NCBI GenBank assembly: GCA_016699855.1
Contig: CP064988.1
Coordinates: 3,872,501 to 3,936,500, forward strand
Source: Rhodospirillales bacterium
GTDB lineage: Bacteria; Pseudomonadota; Alphaproteobacteria; Reyranellales; Reyranellaceae
Direction: 5' to 3'
Length of the DNA stretch: 64,000 bases
Shown here: in pieces, positions 1-7,585 of the stretch
Numbering within the stretch: position 1 is the first letter of the stretch
How the letters are laid out: every line of letters begins with the position of its first letter
The notes under the pieces: generated by a model
Databases searched by the model: none
What the model was told of the DNA's origin: nothing
The model's input: only the letters and a program-made list of their open reading frames with translations
Program-made: the position numbers and the translations under genes

Positions 1-2
1 TC

Positions 3-704
3 GACGCCGCGCGCGGATCGGCGGCGCGGGCTCTGGTGGTGCGCGCGCTGCTGCTTCGCGAGGCCGCGCGCCGCGGCCTGACCGGCGCGGCGGCGGTCGA
101 GTCCGATCCCGACGGCGACGACGCGGCGATCGCGGCCCTGTTGTCGGAGGCCGTCGCCGTGCCTGAGCCCGACGACGCGACGTGCCGCCGCTACTGGGCC
201 AACAACCGCGCCCGCTACCGGAGTCCCGACCTCGTCGAGGCGGCGCACATCCTGCTGATGGCGGCGCCCGACGACGCGGACGCCCGCGTCCGCGCCAAGG
301 CGGCGGCGCAAGAGCTGATCGCTACGCTGGCGGCGCGACCGGAGCTGTTCCCGGCGCTGGCGGCGGAGCGTTCCGCGTGCCCCTCGAAGAGCGACGGCGG
401 CCGTCTCGGCCAGGTCGCGCGCGGCGACACCGTCGACGAGTTGGAGACGTTCCTGTTCAATCTCGACGCGCCGGGGCTCTGCCCCGTGCCCGTGCCGACG
501 CGCTACGGCTATCACGTCGTGCGCGTCGACCACATCGCGCGCGGGCGCGAGCTGCCGTACGACGCGATGGCCGGCGCGATCGCCGAGGAGCTGCGCACGC
601 GGTCGTGGACGCGCGGCGTCGCCCAGTATATCCGCCTGCTGGCCGGAGCGGCCCGTATCGAGGGGGTCGATCTTCCCGCCGCCAGCTCGCCGCTGGTCCA
701 GTGA
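3..704 (+). CDS. NifM-like parvulin peptidyl-prolyl isomerase (5' partial)
   Basis: PpiC/parvulin-type prolyl isomerase, expected to assist folding of a partner enzyme. The frame is open from base 3 of the window, so the N terminus lies outside; the GTG at 36 sits within a helix-like LVVRALLLREA stretch and is not a convincing start. Counting from that GTG, the rotamase domain covers about residues 68-168 with the typical segments EAAHILL, CPSKSDGGRLGQV and GYHVVRVD. The next gene follows after 7 bp, so the two are probably co-transcribed. In nitrate reductase (nar) operons of alphaproteobacteria a NifM-like isomerase often follows narI; that context is an inference, since nothing upstream is visible. 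Confidence 0.82.
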   Translation, partial: DAARGSAARALVVRALLLREAARRGLTGAAAVESDPDGDDAAIAALLSEAVAVPEPDDATCRRYWANNRARYRSPDLVEAAHILLMAAPDDADARVRAKAAAQELIATLAARPELFPALAAERSACPSKSDGGRLGQVARGDTVDELETFLFNLDAPGLCPVPVPTRYGYHVVRVDHIARGRELPYDAMAGAIAEELRTRSWTRGVAQYIRLLAGAARIEGVDLPAASSPLVQ

Positions 705-711
705 GAGGTCG

Positions 712-1275
712 ATGGACGCCCGCGCCGATGGAGGCGCCCCGGAGGCGGCCCGCGGTGGCGCGATCGAGGCGCTGGACGCCGCGCTCCTCGACGAGCCGCT
801 CGACTACCACGACGCCGAGCACTACCGCCTGCTGGCGGTGCTCAACTTGCTGGAGAACATCGCCGGCGGCGGCGGGGCCGGCGCGTGGCGGCGGCTGGCG
901 CGCGCCGTGGTCGCCTATCTGCGGACGGATCTCGCGCGCCACGTCGCCGACGAGGAGGACCTGGTCGCGATCCTGATCGACGCTCCCGGCGTCGACGCCG
1001 CGGCGAGAGGCCTGATCGAGTCGCTACGGCGCGGCCACGCCGACGTCCTGGCGGCCGCCGGGCGGCTGGCGCGCGCGCTGGAGGCGCGCCTTCACGTCGA
1101 CGCGGCCGATGCCCGCGAGGAGGTCGCGCGCGCGGCCGGGGCGTTCATCACCGCGCAGCGCGCGCGCCTCGCGCTCAAGGGCGATCTGTTGATGCCGGTC
1201 GCCCGCGCGCGGCTCGGTGCGCGGCAACGCCGGCGCCTCGCCCGCCGCATGGCCGGTCGGCGCGCGGCCCGTTGA
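712..1275 (+). CDS. hemerythrin-like (HHE domain) protein
   Basis: 187-residue, mostly helical protein that looks like a hemerythrin HHE four-helix bundle. Candidate di-iron ligands are visible at the expected helix spacing: H33 and H37 (YHDAEHY), H77 and E81 (ARHVADEED) and H109 (RRGHADV). Such proteins bind O2 or NO or sense iron/oxygen. It starts with ATG 7 bp after the parvulin gene behind GAGAGG, which implies one transcript. The Arg-rich C terminus is not part of the domain. The family assignment rests on the His pattern and length; the full ligand set is imperfect, so a degenerate HHE fold is possible. Confidence 0.68.
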   Translation: MDARADGGAPEAARGGAIEALDAALLDEPLDYHDAEHYRLLAVLNLLENIAGGGGAGAWRRLARAVVAYLRTDLARHVADEEDLVAILIDAPGVDAAARGLIESLRRGHADVLAAAGRLARALEARLHVDAADAREEVARAAGAFITAQRARLALKGDLLMPVARARLGARQRRRLARRMAGRRAAR

Positions 1276-1328
1276 AGGGCCTGTCCGGCGCCGGCCGGAT
1301 GGGCGGCGCGACGCACGTGCGTGGCGAA

Positions 1329-1362
1329 GGAGTAAGGGTGCGGATTCTAATTCCGCCACTCC
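1329..1362. other. tRNA T-arm-like inverted repeat (possible attachment-site remnant)
   Basis: GGAGT (1329-1333) pairs with ACTCC (1358-1362). Inside, GCGGA (1340-1344) and TCCGC (1352-1356) enclose the 7-base loop TTCTAAT. A 5-bp stem with a 7-base loop opening TTC resembles a tRNA T arm followed by an acceptor strand, but there is no CCA and no upstream tRNA body. It sits exactly where base composition drops ahead of the HEPN gene, so it may mark an old integration site. It could equally be a simple hairpin. Confidence 0.25.
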
Positions 1363-1419
1363 CTCATCCGAATTCAGACGCCCCGGCCAATCGCTACACG
1401 TGCCGCTATGGCGACCGCG

Positions 1420-1878
1420 TCACTCCAAGGGATAGTCCCGTATTCTGTGACCGTTACATCTGAGCGCCGTTGCGATCGAGCCGTGGAAGCTCGCGCAGGT
1501 TCGGTCAAGCGCATCAAGCGTCGGACGGGTAAATGCGCCTCGCCGAATATATCGGACAGTCAAGACGTCCATCTCCATCATGAGCTTGACTACTTCGTGA
1601 TCTTCATTGTCAAAGCACAGCCCTCGTTCTCGTGCGTCGGCCGCCAAGCGGTTGACGTTGTGACCGTAGTCGCGTCGAAGCGCCATCACGGAAACGTCGC
1701 GAGAGCGAAGAAACGCTTTCAAATATAGCTCGATGGCGTGACAGTACAGGAACCATGCCGGGTCCTCGGGATGAGTTGCCTTCGCCGGATGCGCACGCAG
1801 CGTCGCGGCTGATCGCCAGTAGGAATGGGCGAAATTGAAGAGTCCAACCGCCGTTGTTCGATCATCGTCGTCCGGCAT
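1420..1878 (-). CDS. HEPN domain-like protein in a lower-GC patch
   Basis: 152 residues from the ATG at 1878, which has AGGA about 9 bases upstream; longer in-frame starts up to 2070 lack such a site and read as random sequence. The helical segment FNFAHSYWRSA, the run FLYCHAIELYLKAFLRS (residues 43-59) and R68-x4-H73 (RRDYGH) fit a HEPN fold with its Rx4-6H RNase-like motif. HEPN proteins are usually toxins, RNases or abortive-infection factors. No nucleotidyltransferase or antitoxin partner is next to it. The gene and about 700 bp around it are clearly less GC-rich than the rest of the window, suggesting acquisition from elsewhere. Confidence 0.55.
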   Translation of the reverse strand: MPDDDDRTTAVGLFNFAHSYWRSAATLRAHPAKATHPEDPAWFLYCHAIELYLKAFLRSRDVSVMALRRDYGHNVNRLAADARERGLCFDNEDHEVVKLMMEMDVLTVRYIRRGAFTRPTLDALDRTCASFHGSIATALRCNGHRIRDYPLE

Positions 1879-2135
1879 TGCGCTGTCCTGCCACATTGCG
1901 AACAACGACCATTGTACGTGCGATGACGTATTCGATAAAGTTCGCTCGTAAGTGCGGGGCGGACGTGCGCACTGTGGATAGAATCGTCTGGCCAAGATCT
2001 CGGTTTCGGAATGCGTCTCGGCAAGCGCCGCCTTGAACGGCGGCGCCGCGCGACCTAGCCTCGCGTCCAATGACGGTCGGACGGGCGCGCCTTGAAGCGG
2101 CGCGCCGGCGCCGACGGGGCGAAAGGGTGGAAGCG

Positions 2136-2975
2136 ATGCCGGTGATCGACGCGCAGGTGCATGTCTACGAGCGGAACCATCCCGGACGGCCGTGGACGGC
2201 CGTGCTGCACGGCCCGCCGCAGGTCACCGGCGACGACATGGTGGCGGCGATGGACGCGGTCGGCGTCGACGCGGCCCTGCTGGTGTCCGTGTGGACCATG
2301 TACCGCTACGACCCCAGCTACATGATCGCGGCCCACGCCGCCCATCCCGGCCGCTTCGCGATGATCAAGCCGGTCGACGCCAACGACCCGGCCGTGGCCG
2401 ACACGATCGCCGACTGGGCGGCCACCAAGGGCGCCGTCGCGATCCGCATCATGATGGTCGAGGGCGTGTCGACCGATCCCGCCGATCCCGGCGTCAACCG
2501 CGTGCTCGCGGCCGCCGGCCGCCACGGCCTGCCGGTGAACCTGATGGCGCGCGGCCGGCTGGACCAGGTCGCGGCGCTCGCCGCGCGGCATCCCGACACC
2601 ACGCTGGTGATCGACCATCTCGGCCTGGCGCAGCCGTTCGAGCCGCCGGCGCCGCCGGAGCCGTGGACCGAGCTGCCCAAGCTGCTGGCGCTGGCGGCGC
2701 GGCCCAACGTGGTTGTGAAGATCACCGGCGCCTGCACGCTGGCGCACCAGCCGTTCCCGTACAAGGACATCTGGGATCCACTGGGCCGCATCTTCGACGC
2801 CTTCGGGCTCGAGCGCTGCATGTGGGGCACGGACTGGACGCGGGCGGTGGCGCTGCTGACCTACAAGCAGGGCGTCGACTCGTTCCGCGTCACCGACCGG
2901 TTGTCCGACGGCGACCGCGCGACGCTGATGGGCGGCTCTCTCCAGCGCATCTACAAGTGGACGCCGGGCGCCTGA
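2136..2975 (+). CDS. amidohydrolase family 2 (TIM-barrel metal-dependent hydrolase)
   Basis: 279-residue amidohydrolase-2 protein, a (beta/alpha)8 barrel metal-dependent hydrolase or decarboxylase of the lactonase/ACMS decarboxylase kind. The N terminus MPVIDAQVHVYE is the usual opening of this subfamily, in which the first His of HxH is replaced. Further barrel motifs are LVIDHLG (strand with a His ligand) and CMWGTDWTR near residue 228 carrying the catalytic Asp. ATG 2136 is preferred over the ORF's 5' end at 2070 because conservation begins there and GGGTGG lies upstream. The CoA-transferase follows 88 bp downstream on the same strand, suggesting joint catabolism of a carboxylic acid. Substrate unknown. 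Confidence 0.85.
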   Translation: MPVIDAQVHVYERNHPGRPWTAVLHGPPQVTGDDMVAAMDAVGVDAALLVSVWTMYRYDPSYMIAAHAAHPGRFAMIKPVDANDPAVADTIADWAATKGAVAIRIMMVEGVSTDPADPGVNRVLAAAGRHGLPVNLMARGRLDQVAALAARHPDTTLVIDHLGLAQPFEPPAPPEPWTELPKLLALAARPNVVVKITGACTLAHQPFPYKDIWDPLGRIFDAFGLERCMWGTDWTRAVALLTYKQGVDSFRVTDRLSDGDRATLMGGSLQRIYKWTPGA

Positions 2976-3063
2976 CCGCCGGCGTCCGGCGCCGCGTCGG
3001 CCGCCTCGTTCCGTCCTAGACCGCCCGGCGCCGCCGCCGGGCCCAGCGAATCGGTGCGCATCC

Positions 3064-4272
3064 ATGGCAAGCTCCGGCCGTCCGCCGCTCGACGGAATCC
3101 GCGTCGTCGATTTCTCCCGCGTCATCGCCGGACCGTTGTGCACGCAGATCCTCGCCGACATGGGCGCCGACGTGGTGAAGATCGAGAATCCCGACGGCGG
3201 CGACGACACGCGCAAGGGCGCCGGTCCGCGCGCCGGCGGGCCGGACGGCGAACACCACATGTTCATGACCTTCAACCGCGGCAAGCGCAGCGTCGCGCTC
3301 GACTTCACCCGGCCGGAGGGCCAGGCGGTCGTGCACCGGCTGCTGGCGAAGGCCGACGTGATGGTCGAGAATTTCCGTCCCGGCGTGCTCAAGAAGCACG
3401 GCCTCGACTACGACAGCGTCCGCGCGGAATATCCCGCGCTGATCTACCTCTCGATCTCGGCCTACGGCCAGACCGGCCCGCTGTCGGACCGGCCGGGCTA
3501 CGATCCCGTGCTGCAGGGCGAGTCCGGCATGATGAGCGTCAACGGCGAGGCCGACGGCGAAGGGCTGCGGCACGCCATCGCCGTGGTCGACACCATGACC
3601 GCGCTTCATTCGGTGGCCGCGATCAACGCCGCGCTCTACGCCCGGCGCGACACCGGCCGCGGCCAGCGCGTCGACCTGGCGCTCTACGACACGGCGCTGG
3701 CGGCGCTCGGCAATATGGGATCGTACTACCTGATTGGCGGCGAGGAGCCGCGGCGCGCCGGCAACGGCCATTTCGCCTCGGCGCCCAACAGCTCGTTCGA
3801 CACCGCCAACGGCAAGATCTACATGGCGGTCGCCAACCAGAAGCTGTTCGCGGACACCTGCCGCGCGCTGGGCCACCCCGAGTGGATCGCCGATCCGCGC
3901 TTCGCCACGCTGGCCGACCGCGTCGCCAACAAGCCGGCGTTGATGGCGGCGATGGAGGCGGTGCTGCGGACCGACACCAAGGAGAACTGGGGCGAGAAGC
4001 TGCGCCATCTGCCGGCCGGTCCGATCCGCAGCATGAAGGAGGCGCTCGACGAGCCGGAGGTGCGCCGCCGCGGCATGCTCAAGACCTACCGCCACGCGCG
4101 CGCCGGCGACGTCCCGATCATGGGCTCCAACTACCGTTTCTCCGACACGCCGGTCGACGACAGCCGGCCGCCGCCGGCGCTGGGCCAGCATACCGACGAG
4201 GTCCTGCGCGACATCGCCGGCCTCGACGCCGCCGGGATCGCCGCGTTGCGCGCCAAGGGCGTCATCGGGTAG
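3064..4272 (+). CDS. CaiB/BaiF (class III) CoA-transferase
   Basis: 402-residue class III CoA-transferase that moves CoA between carboxylic acids through aspartyl anhydride/thioester intermediates. It shows GIRVVDFSRVIAGPL at the N terminus, MGADVVKIE, the RGKRSVALDF strand, VENFRPGVL, YLSISAYGQTGP and D176 in VVDTMTAL as the probable catalytic Asp. Length is normal for the family. It follows the amidohydrolase by 88 bp and precedes a transposase relic. A second CoA-transferase of the same family lies at 61.7 kb. The substrate cannot be deduced from the sequence. Confidence 0.93.
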   Translation: MASSGRPPLDGIRVVDFSRVIAGPLCTQILADMGADVVKIENPDGGDDTRKGAGPRAGGPDGEHHMFMTFNRGKRSVALDFTRPEGQAVVHRLLAKADVMVENFRPGVLKKHGLDYDSVRAEYPALIYLSISAYGQTGPLSDRPGYDPVLQGESGMMSVNGEADGEGLRHAIAVVDTMTALHSVAAINAALYARRDTGRGQRVDLALYDTALAALGNMGSYYLIGGEEPRRAGNGHFASAPNSSFDTANGKIYMAVANQKLFADTCRALGHPEWIADPRFATLADRVANKPALMAAMEAVLRTDTKENWGEKLRHLPAGPIRSMKEALDEPEVRRRGMLKTYRHARAGDVPIMGSNYRFSDTPVDDSRPPPALGQHTDEVLRDIAGLDAAGIAALRAKGVIG

Positions 4273-4331
4273 GCCGCGAGGCGCCGCTGACCGCTCGGAC
4301 TTGGGCGGACGTCAGATCAAGGACGCCGGCT

Positions 4332-4353
4332 GTCATCCCGAGCGCGGCGAGGG
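4332..4353. repeat. family A palindromic repeat, half copy
   Basis: GTCATCCCGAGCGCGGCGAG is one arm of the window's most frequent intergenic palindrome (full copies near 11.8, 25.7, 49.5 and 51.2 kb). The other arm is missing: the sequence passes directly into the coding remnant of an IS30-like transposase, so the insertion or deletion that made the relic may have used this repeat. Confidence 0.7.
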
Positions 4354-4450
4354 TGTGGATTCACATTCGAAGCGCAACAGTGTTTCGAGGAAGATCTCGG
4401 CCGGCGACCTGAAGCCGAGGCGCTTGCGGGGCGTGTTGTTGTAGGCGGCG
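4354..4450 (-). pseudogene. IS30-like transposase C-terminal remnant
   Basis: Read on the minus strand in the frame beginning at 4449, this stretch encodes AAYNNTPRKRLGFRSPAEIF followed by LETLLRF. The NNTPRKRLGFRSPAE segment is the highly recognisable C-terminal motif of IS30-family transposases. No start, no upstream catalytic DDE region and no terminal inverted repeats remain. It is flanked by a half copy of a palindromic repeat on one side and unrelated sequence on the other. It is a dead fragment that records a past insertion. The family call rests on this motif only. Confidence 0.72.
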
Positions 4451-4531
4451 TGCGCGGTCCGTTCGGACCGGCCGTATGACGGTGGGCGCCCGCGCGGAGC
4501 GCGTTCGTCCGCTTACGCCGCGCGCCGCGTC

Positions 4532-4822
4532 CTAGTTGCTCAGCGACGACGGCGCGGCCGGAGCGGTGGCGCCGATGGCCTTCGCGGCGCCGGCGACGAG
4601 GTCGGCGCTGTCGCGCGGCGCCGTCGCGCCCTCGGTGGTGGTCGGACCCTGCGTGGACAGCGCGACCTGCGCGTCGGCCGCCGCGGGCGCGGCGGCGGCG
4701 CCGGTCTGCTCGCCCTGCGCGCGGCCGGACATCGGCGGCGACTGCGACGGCGCGAGCACGCCCAGCGCGACGACGCCGACGGCGAGGATCGCGACGATGG
4801 CGAGGGGAGGGGAGATCTTCAT
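4532..4822 (-). CDS. small secreted or membrane-anchored Ala-rich protein, unknown function
   Basis: 96 residues. An N-terminal hydrophobic helix (about residues 7-24, PLAIVAILAVGVVALGVL) with a preceding Lys acts as signal anchor or signal peptide. The rest is Ala/Pro/Thr-rich, low complexity and without Cys, so it is probably disordered in the periplasm. ATG 4822 is followed by a lysine-containing N region and has GGAAG in the leader. I do not recognise a family. The convincing signal sequence and codon-like third-position GC favour a real gene. Confidence 0.5.
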   Translation of the reverse strand: MKISPPLAIVAILAVGVVALGVLAPSQSPPMSGRAQGEQTGAAAAPAAADAQVALSTQGPTTTEGATAPRDSADLVAGAAKAIGATAPAAPSSLSN

Positions 4823-4885
4823 GATGGCTTCCTTCGTGGCCTGGATGGCCGGTGGTTCGATGGCCGCGCGCCGGGCGCGTGGACG

Positions 4886-5146
4886 CTAGGGCGCGTCGTC
4901 GGCTTCCCGCGCGGCGGTGAGCTCGAGCGGGTCGATGGTGATCGTCTCCGCGAACCCCGCGCGGCCGGGCGGTCCGGGCAGGAACAGGCGGGTCTCGACG
5001 CGTCGCCAGACAGGGAACGAGACGCTTTCGATCAGCTCCTCGTCGGTCTCGACCTGGTAGATGCCCGCGGGTCGCTGCGCCTCCATGCCGTCGAGGCGGA
5101 ACGGACGGCTGAACCGGATGGTGCTCTGGGTGGTGCGGGTCGTCAT
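4886..5146 (-). CDS. conserved hypothetical protein
   Basis: 86 residues from the ATG at 5146 (MTTRTTQSTIRF); the ORF extends upstream to 5206 but that part overlaps Arg-rich noise. The body RPFRLDGMEAQRPAGIYQVE and TDEELIESVSFPVWRRVET looks like a small beta-rich domain seen as a stand-alone conserved protein in many alphaproteobacteria. No membrane segment, no metal motif. It lies between the short secreted protein and the D-aminoacylase-like gene on the same strand. Function unknown. Confidence 0.6.
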   Translation of the reverse strand: MTTRTTQSTIRFSRPFRLDGMEAQRPAGIYQVETDEELIESVSFPVWRRVETRLFLPGPPGRAGFAETITIDPLELTAAREADDAP

Positions 5147-5282
5147 GGCGTCCTCGCCGCGGCGGGACCGCCCGCGGAAACGCGATGAAACCTGATCCCT
5201 TGCCACTGCCGATATGGGTCGCGGGCGCCGCGATTCACAGATGGGGCGGAAAAGAAACCTTCCGCGGGCGGCGTGCGTGGCC

Positions 5283-6998
5283 TCAGGCCGCGGCGGCGCG
5301 CATCAGGCGGCCCGGCCGGGCGCCGGTGTCGGCGCCGTCGACCTGCGTCACCTCGCCGCCGACCACCACGGCGGCGATGCCGGCGGCCTTCTGCACCAGC
5401 CGGCGCGCGCCGCCCGGCAGGTCGCGCTCGACCGTCGGCAGCAGCGGCCGCACGGCGGCTTCGTCGAACACCACGACGTCGGCCGCCATGCCCGGCCGCA
5501 GCAGGCCGCGGTCGCGCAGATCCCACGCCGAGGCGATGTCGAACGTCATCTTGCGCACCGCCTCCTCGAGCGTGAAGGCGCCGCGCTTGCGCACCCAGTA
5601 GTTCAGCATGTGCGTCTGCAGCGACGACCCCATCTCCTGGGCGACGTGGGCGCCGGAGTCGGAGAACGTCGCCAGCGTGCGGGGATGCCTGAGCAGGCCC
5701 AGCACCTCGTCCGGCCGCTCGTTGACGATCGGCTGCACGAACACCTGGTGCTCGTCGGCGACCATCATGTCGAGCATCGCCTCGACGGGATGCACGCCCC
5801 GCCGGCGCGCCACCTCGCCGACCGGCGGCTCGTCCCAGTCGACGCCGGTGAGCCCGAACAGGTTCTCGTAGTCGGGCCGGCGCGGGTCGGTGGTCGCGGC
5901 GCCGCCGCCCTGGAAGACGTTGTCGCGCGGCTTCATGCCGGCCTCGGCGGCGACCAGCGCGCGCCGCGTCTCCGGATCGGAGAATCGCCGGCGCTGCTCG
6001 TCGGCCGCCAGCGCGCGCACCGGCTTCCACGCCGGCAGCGCGTCGAACGGCAGGTAGGATTTGAGCGAGAAGATCGCGTTGATCGAGCGCGTCGTGGTCT
6101 GGCCCCAGATGCGGCCGCCGGCGGCCGCGACCTCGTCGAGCCAGCGCGTCTGGTACTCCCACGGATTGGGCGCCTCGCCCTGGCGCGTCGAGATCGTGCC
6201 GAACATCACCGGCCGGCCGATGTCGAGCGCCAGAGCCTTGAGCTGCGCCAGGAAGGCGCGCTGGCCGGCGCCGCTGCTGGTGTCCGGCGCCACCTGGAAG
6301 ATGCCGGAACCGGTCTCGCCCAGCACGGCGGCGATGCGCTCGACCTCGCGCCATTCGGCGATCCGGCTGGCCACGGGCGCGTCGCCGGGCGCGGTGTGGG
6401 TCGGCGAGCGCGAGGTCGAGAAGCCCATCGCGCCGGCCGCCAGCGCCCCGCGCACGACGGCGCGCATGCGCTCGATCTCCTCGTCGGTGGCCTTCTCGGT
6501 CATGGCGCGCGCGCCCATCACGTACATGCGCGTCGCGGAGTGGCCGACATAGGCGCCGTAGTTGATCGCCTTGGGGAACGACTCGATGGCGTCGAGGTAC
6601 TGCGGGAAGCTCTCCCAGCGCCAGTCGACGCCGGCCAGGATGGCCTCCGTCGGGATGTCCTCGACGGCGGTCAGGCAGCGCGCGAACCATTCGCGGTCCC
6701 CGGGCCTGCACGGCGCCAGCGCGAAGCCGCAATTGCCCATCACCACCGACGTCACGCCGTGCCAGCACGAGCACGAGCCCAGCGGATCCCACGCCACCTG
6801 CGCGTCCATGTGGGTGTGGCCGTCGATGAAGCCGGGCGCGACGATCAGGCCGTCGGCGTCGATGACGCGGCGCGCGGGCTCGCGGATGCGGCCGACACGG
6901 ACGATCACGCCGCCCGCGATCCCGACATCGGCGCGGAACCGCGGCCCGCCCGATCCGTCGACCACCGTGCCGCCGCGGATGACCAGATCGAGCGCCAT
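5283..6998 (-). CDS. N-acyl-D-amino-acid deacylase family amidohydrolase
   Basis: 571 residues. Zinc-dependent amidohydrolase of the D-aminoacylase/dihydroorotase group. The N-terminal beta sandwich and first barrel strand read LVIRGGTVVDG and APGFIDGHTHMD (metal ligands), then VMGNCGFALAPC, the GNCG motif typical of D-aminoacylases, and FSDSGAHV with the late catalytic Asp. ATG 6998 has GGAGGGAAGC immediately upstream, a strong ribosome site; the ORF's extension to 7061 is unsupported. It probably hydrolyses N-acyl-D-amino acids or related amides in the cytoplasm. It stands alone, with no adjacent transporter. Confidence 0.9.
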   Translation of the reverse strand: MALDLVIRGGTVVDGSGGPRFRADVGIAGGVIVRVGRIREPARRVIDADGLIVAPGFIDGHTHMDAQVAWDPLGSCSCWHGVTSVVMGNCGFALAPCRPGDREWFARCLTAVEDIPTEAILAGVDWRWESFPQYLDAIESFPKAINYGAYVGHSATRMYVMGARAMTEKATDEEIERMRAVVRGALAAGAMGFSTSRSPTHTAPGDAPVASRIAEWREVERIAAVLGETGSGIFQVAPDTSSGAGQRAFLAQLKALALDIGRPVMFGTISTRQGEAPNPWEYQTRWLDEVAAAGGRIWGQTTTRSINAIFSLKSYLPFDALPAWKPVRALAADEQRRRFSDPETRRALVAAEAGMKPRDNVFQGGGAATTDPRRPDYENLFGLTGVDWDEPPVGEVARRRGVHPVEAMLDMMVADEHQVFVQPIVNERPDEVLGLLRHPRTLATFSDSGAHVAQEMGSSLQTHMLNYWVRKRGAFTLEEAVRKMTFDIASAWDLRDRGLLRPGMAADVVVFDEAAVRPLLPTVERDLPGGARRLVQKAAGIAAVVVGGEVTQVDGADTGARPGRLMRAAAA

Positions 6999-7134
6999 GC
7001 TTCCCTCCCTCGGCGTGTCAGCGTCCGGGAGCATAGCCGATCGCGCGCGCCGTCGCTCCACCCCGCCGGTCGCTCGTGGAGCGCCGTTGGGGCCGCGGCG
7101 ATGCGGAACCGCGGGGTCGCGCCATCGCGACTGC

Positions 7135-7160
7135 CATCCCGAGCGCAGCGAGGGATGACA
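7135..7160. repeat. family A palindromic repeat, short form
   Basis: CATCCCGAGCGCAGCGAGGG followed by ATGACA. Only one arm plus the terminal ATGAC is present, as if the loop and most of the second arm were deleted. It lies in the space between the D-aminoacylase-like gene (start 6998) and the DUF6481 gene (end 7234). Confidence 0.7.
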
Positions 7161-7233
7161 GGCGGCTCGGGACGACGGTTGGGAGCGGATCGCGGCGCGA
7201 TAGCGGGCGGGACGACGCCCGCCCGCCGTCGCG

Positions 7234-7581
7234 CTACTTCGAGCGGCCCTTGCGGGCGGCGTAGCGGGCGTCGCGGGCGGCCTTGCGCTCGATCTCCAGC
7301 GCGGCCTCGCGCGCCGCCGCCTCGGCGGCCTCGCGCGCCTGCCGCTCGGCGTCGGCGGCGGCCTTCTCGGCGGCCGCCTTCTCCGCGGCGGCCTTCTCGA
7401 GCGCCTTGCGCTCCGCGGCCTTGCGCTCGCGCTCGGCGTTGGCGGCGCGCCGCGCCTCCTGCTGCTGGATGAACTCGGGGCGCTTGGTGGGGTCGTTGGC
7501 GCGCGCCCTCTCGAGCTGCGCCCGGCGCGCCTCGTTGGAGGCGCTCAACCGGTCCTGCAAGCTCGTTTCCCTGGCCTTCAT
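7234..7581 (-). CDS. DUF6481 family protein
   Basis: 115 residues. The N-terminal part SLQDRLSASNEARRAQLE is the signature of the DUF6481 family, followed by a long Ala/Glu/Lys/Arg helix (about residues 45-105) likely to be a single coiled coil. Charged, no membrane segment, no Cys. These proteins are common near cold-shock genes and RNA-related genes in alphaproteobacteria, but their role is unknown. It lies 4 bp downstream of the desaturase stop on the same strand and could share its transcript. Confidence 0.8.
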   Translation of the reverse strand: MKARETSLQDRLSASNEARRAQLERARANDPTKRPEFIQQQEARRAANAERERKAAERKALEKAAAEKAAAEKAAADAERQAREAAEAAAREAALEIERKAARDARYAARKGRSK

Positions 7582-7585
7582 ATCC

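Noticed and set aside
1329..1370. A tRNA gene at the HEPN patch border
   Set aside because: Only a T-arm-like hairpin is present; no anticodon arm, D arm or acceptor partner upstream and no CCA.
2136..2975. Amidohydrolase with a lost metal site because HxH is absent
   Set aside because: The DAQVH form is normal in this amidohydrolase-2 subgroup, so it is not evidence of inactivation.
5214..7472. 752-codon plus-strand frame opposite the D-aminoacylase-like gene
   Set aside because: Shadow frame without any recognisable motif; the minus-strand enzyme has all expected motifs.
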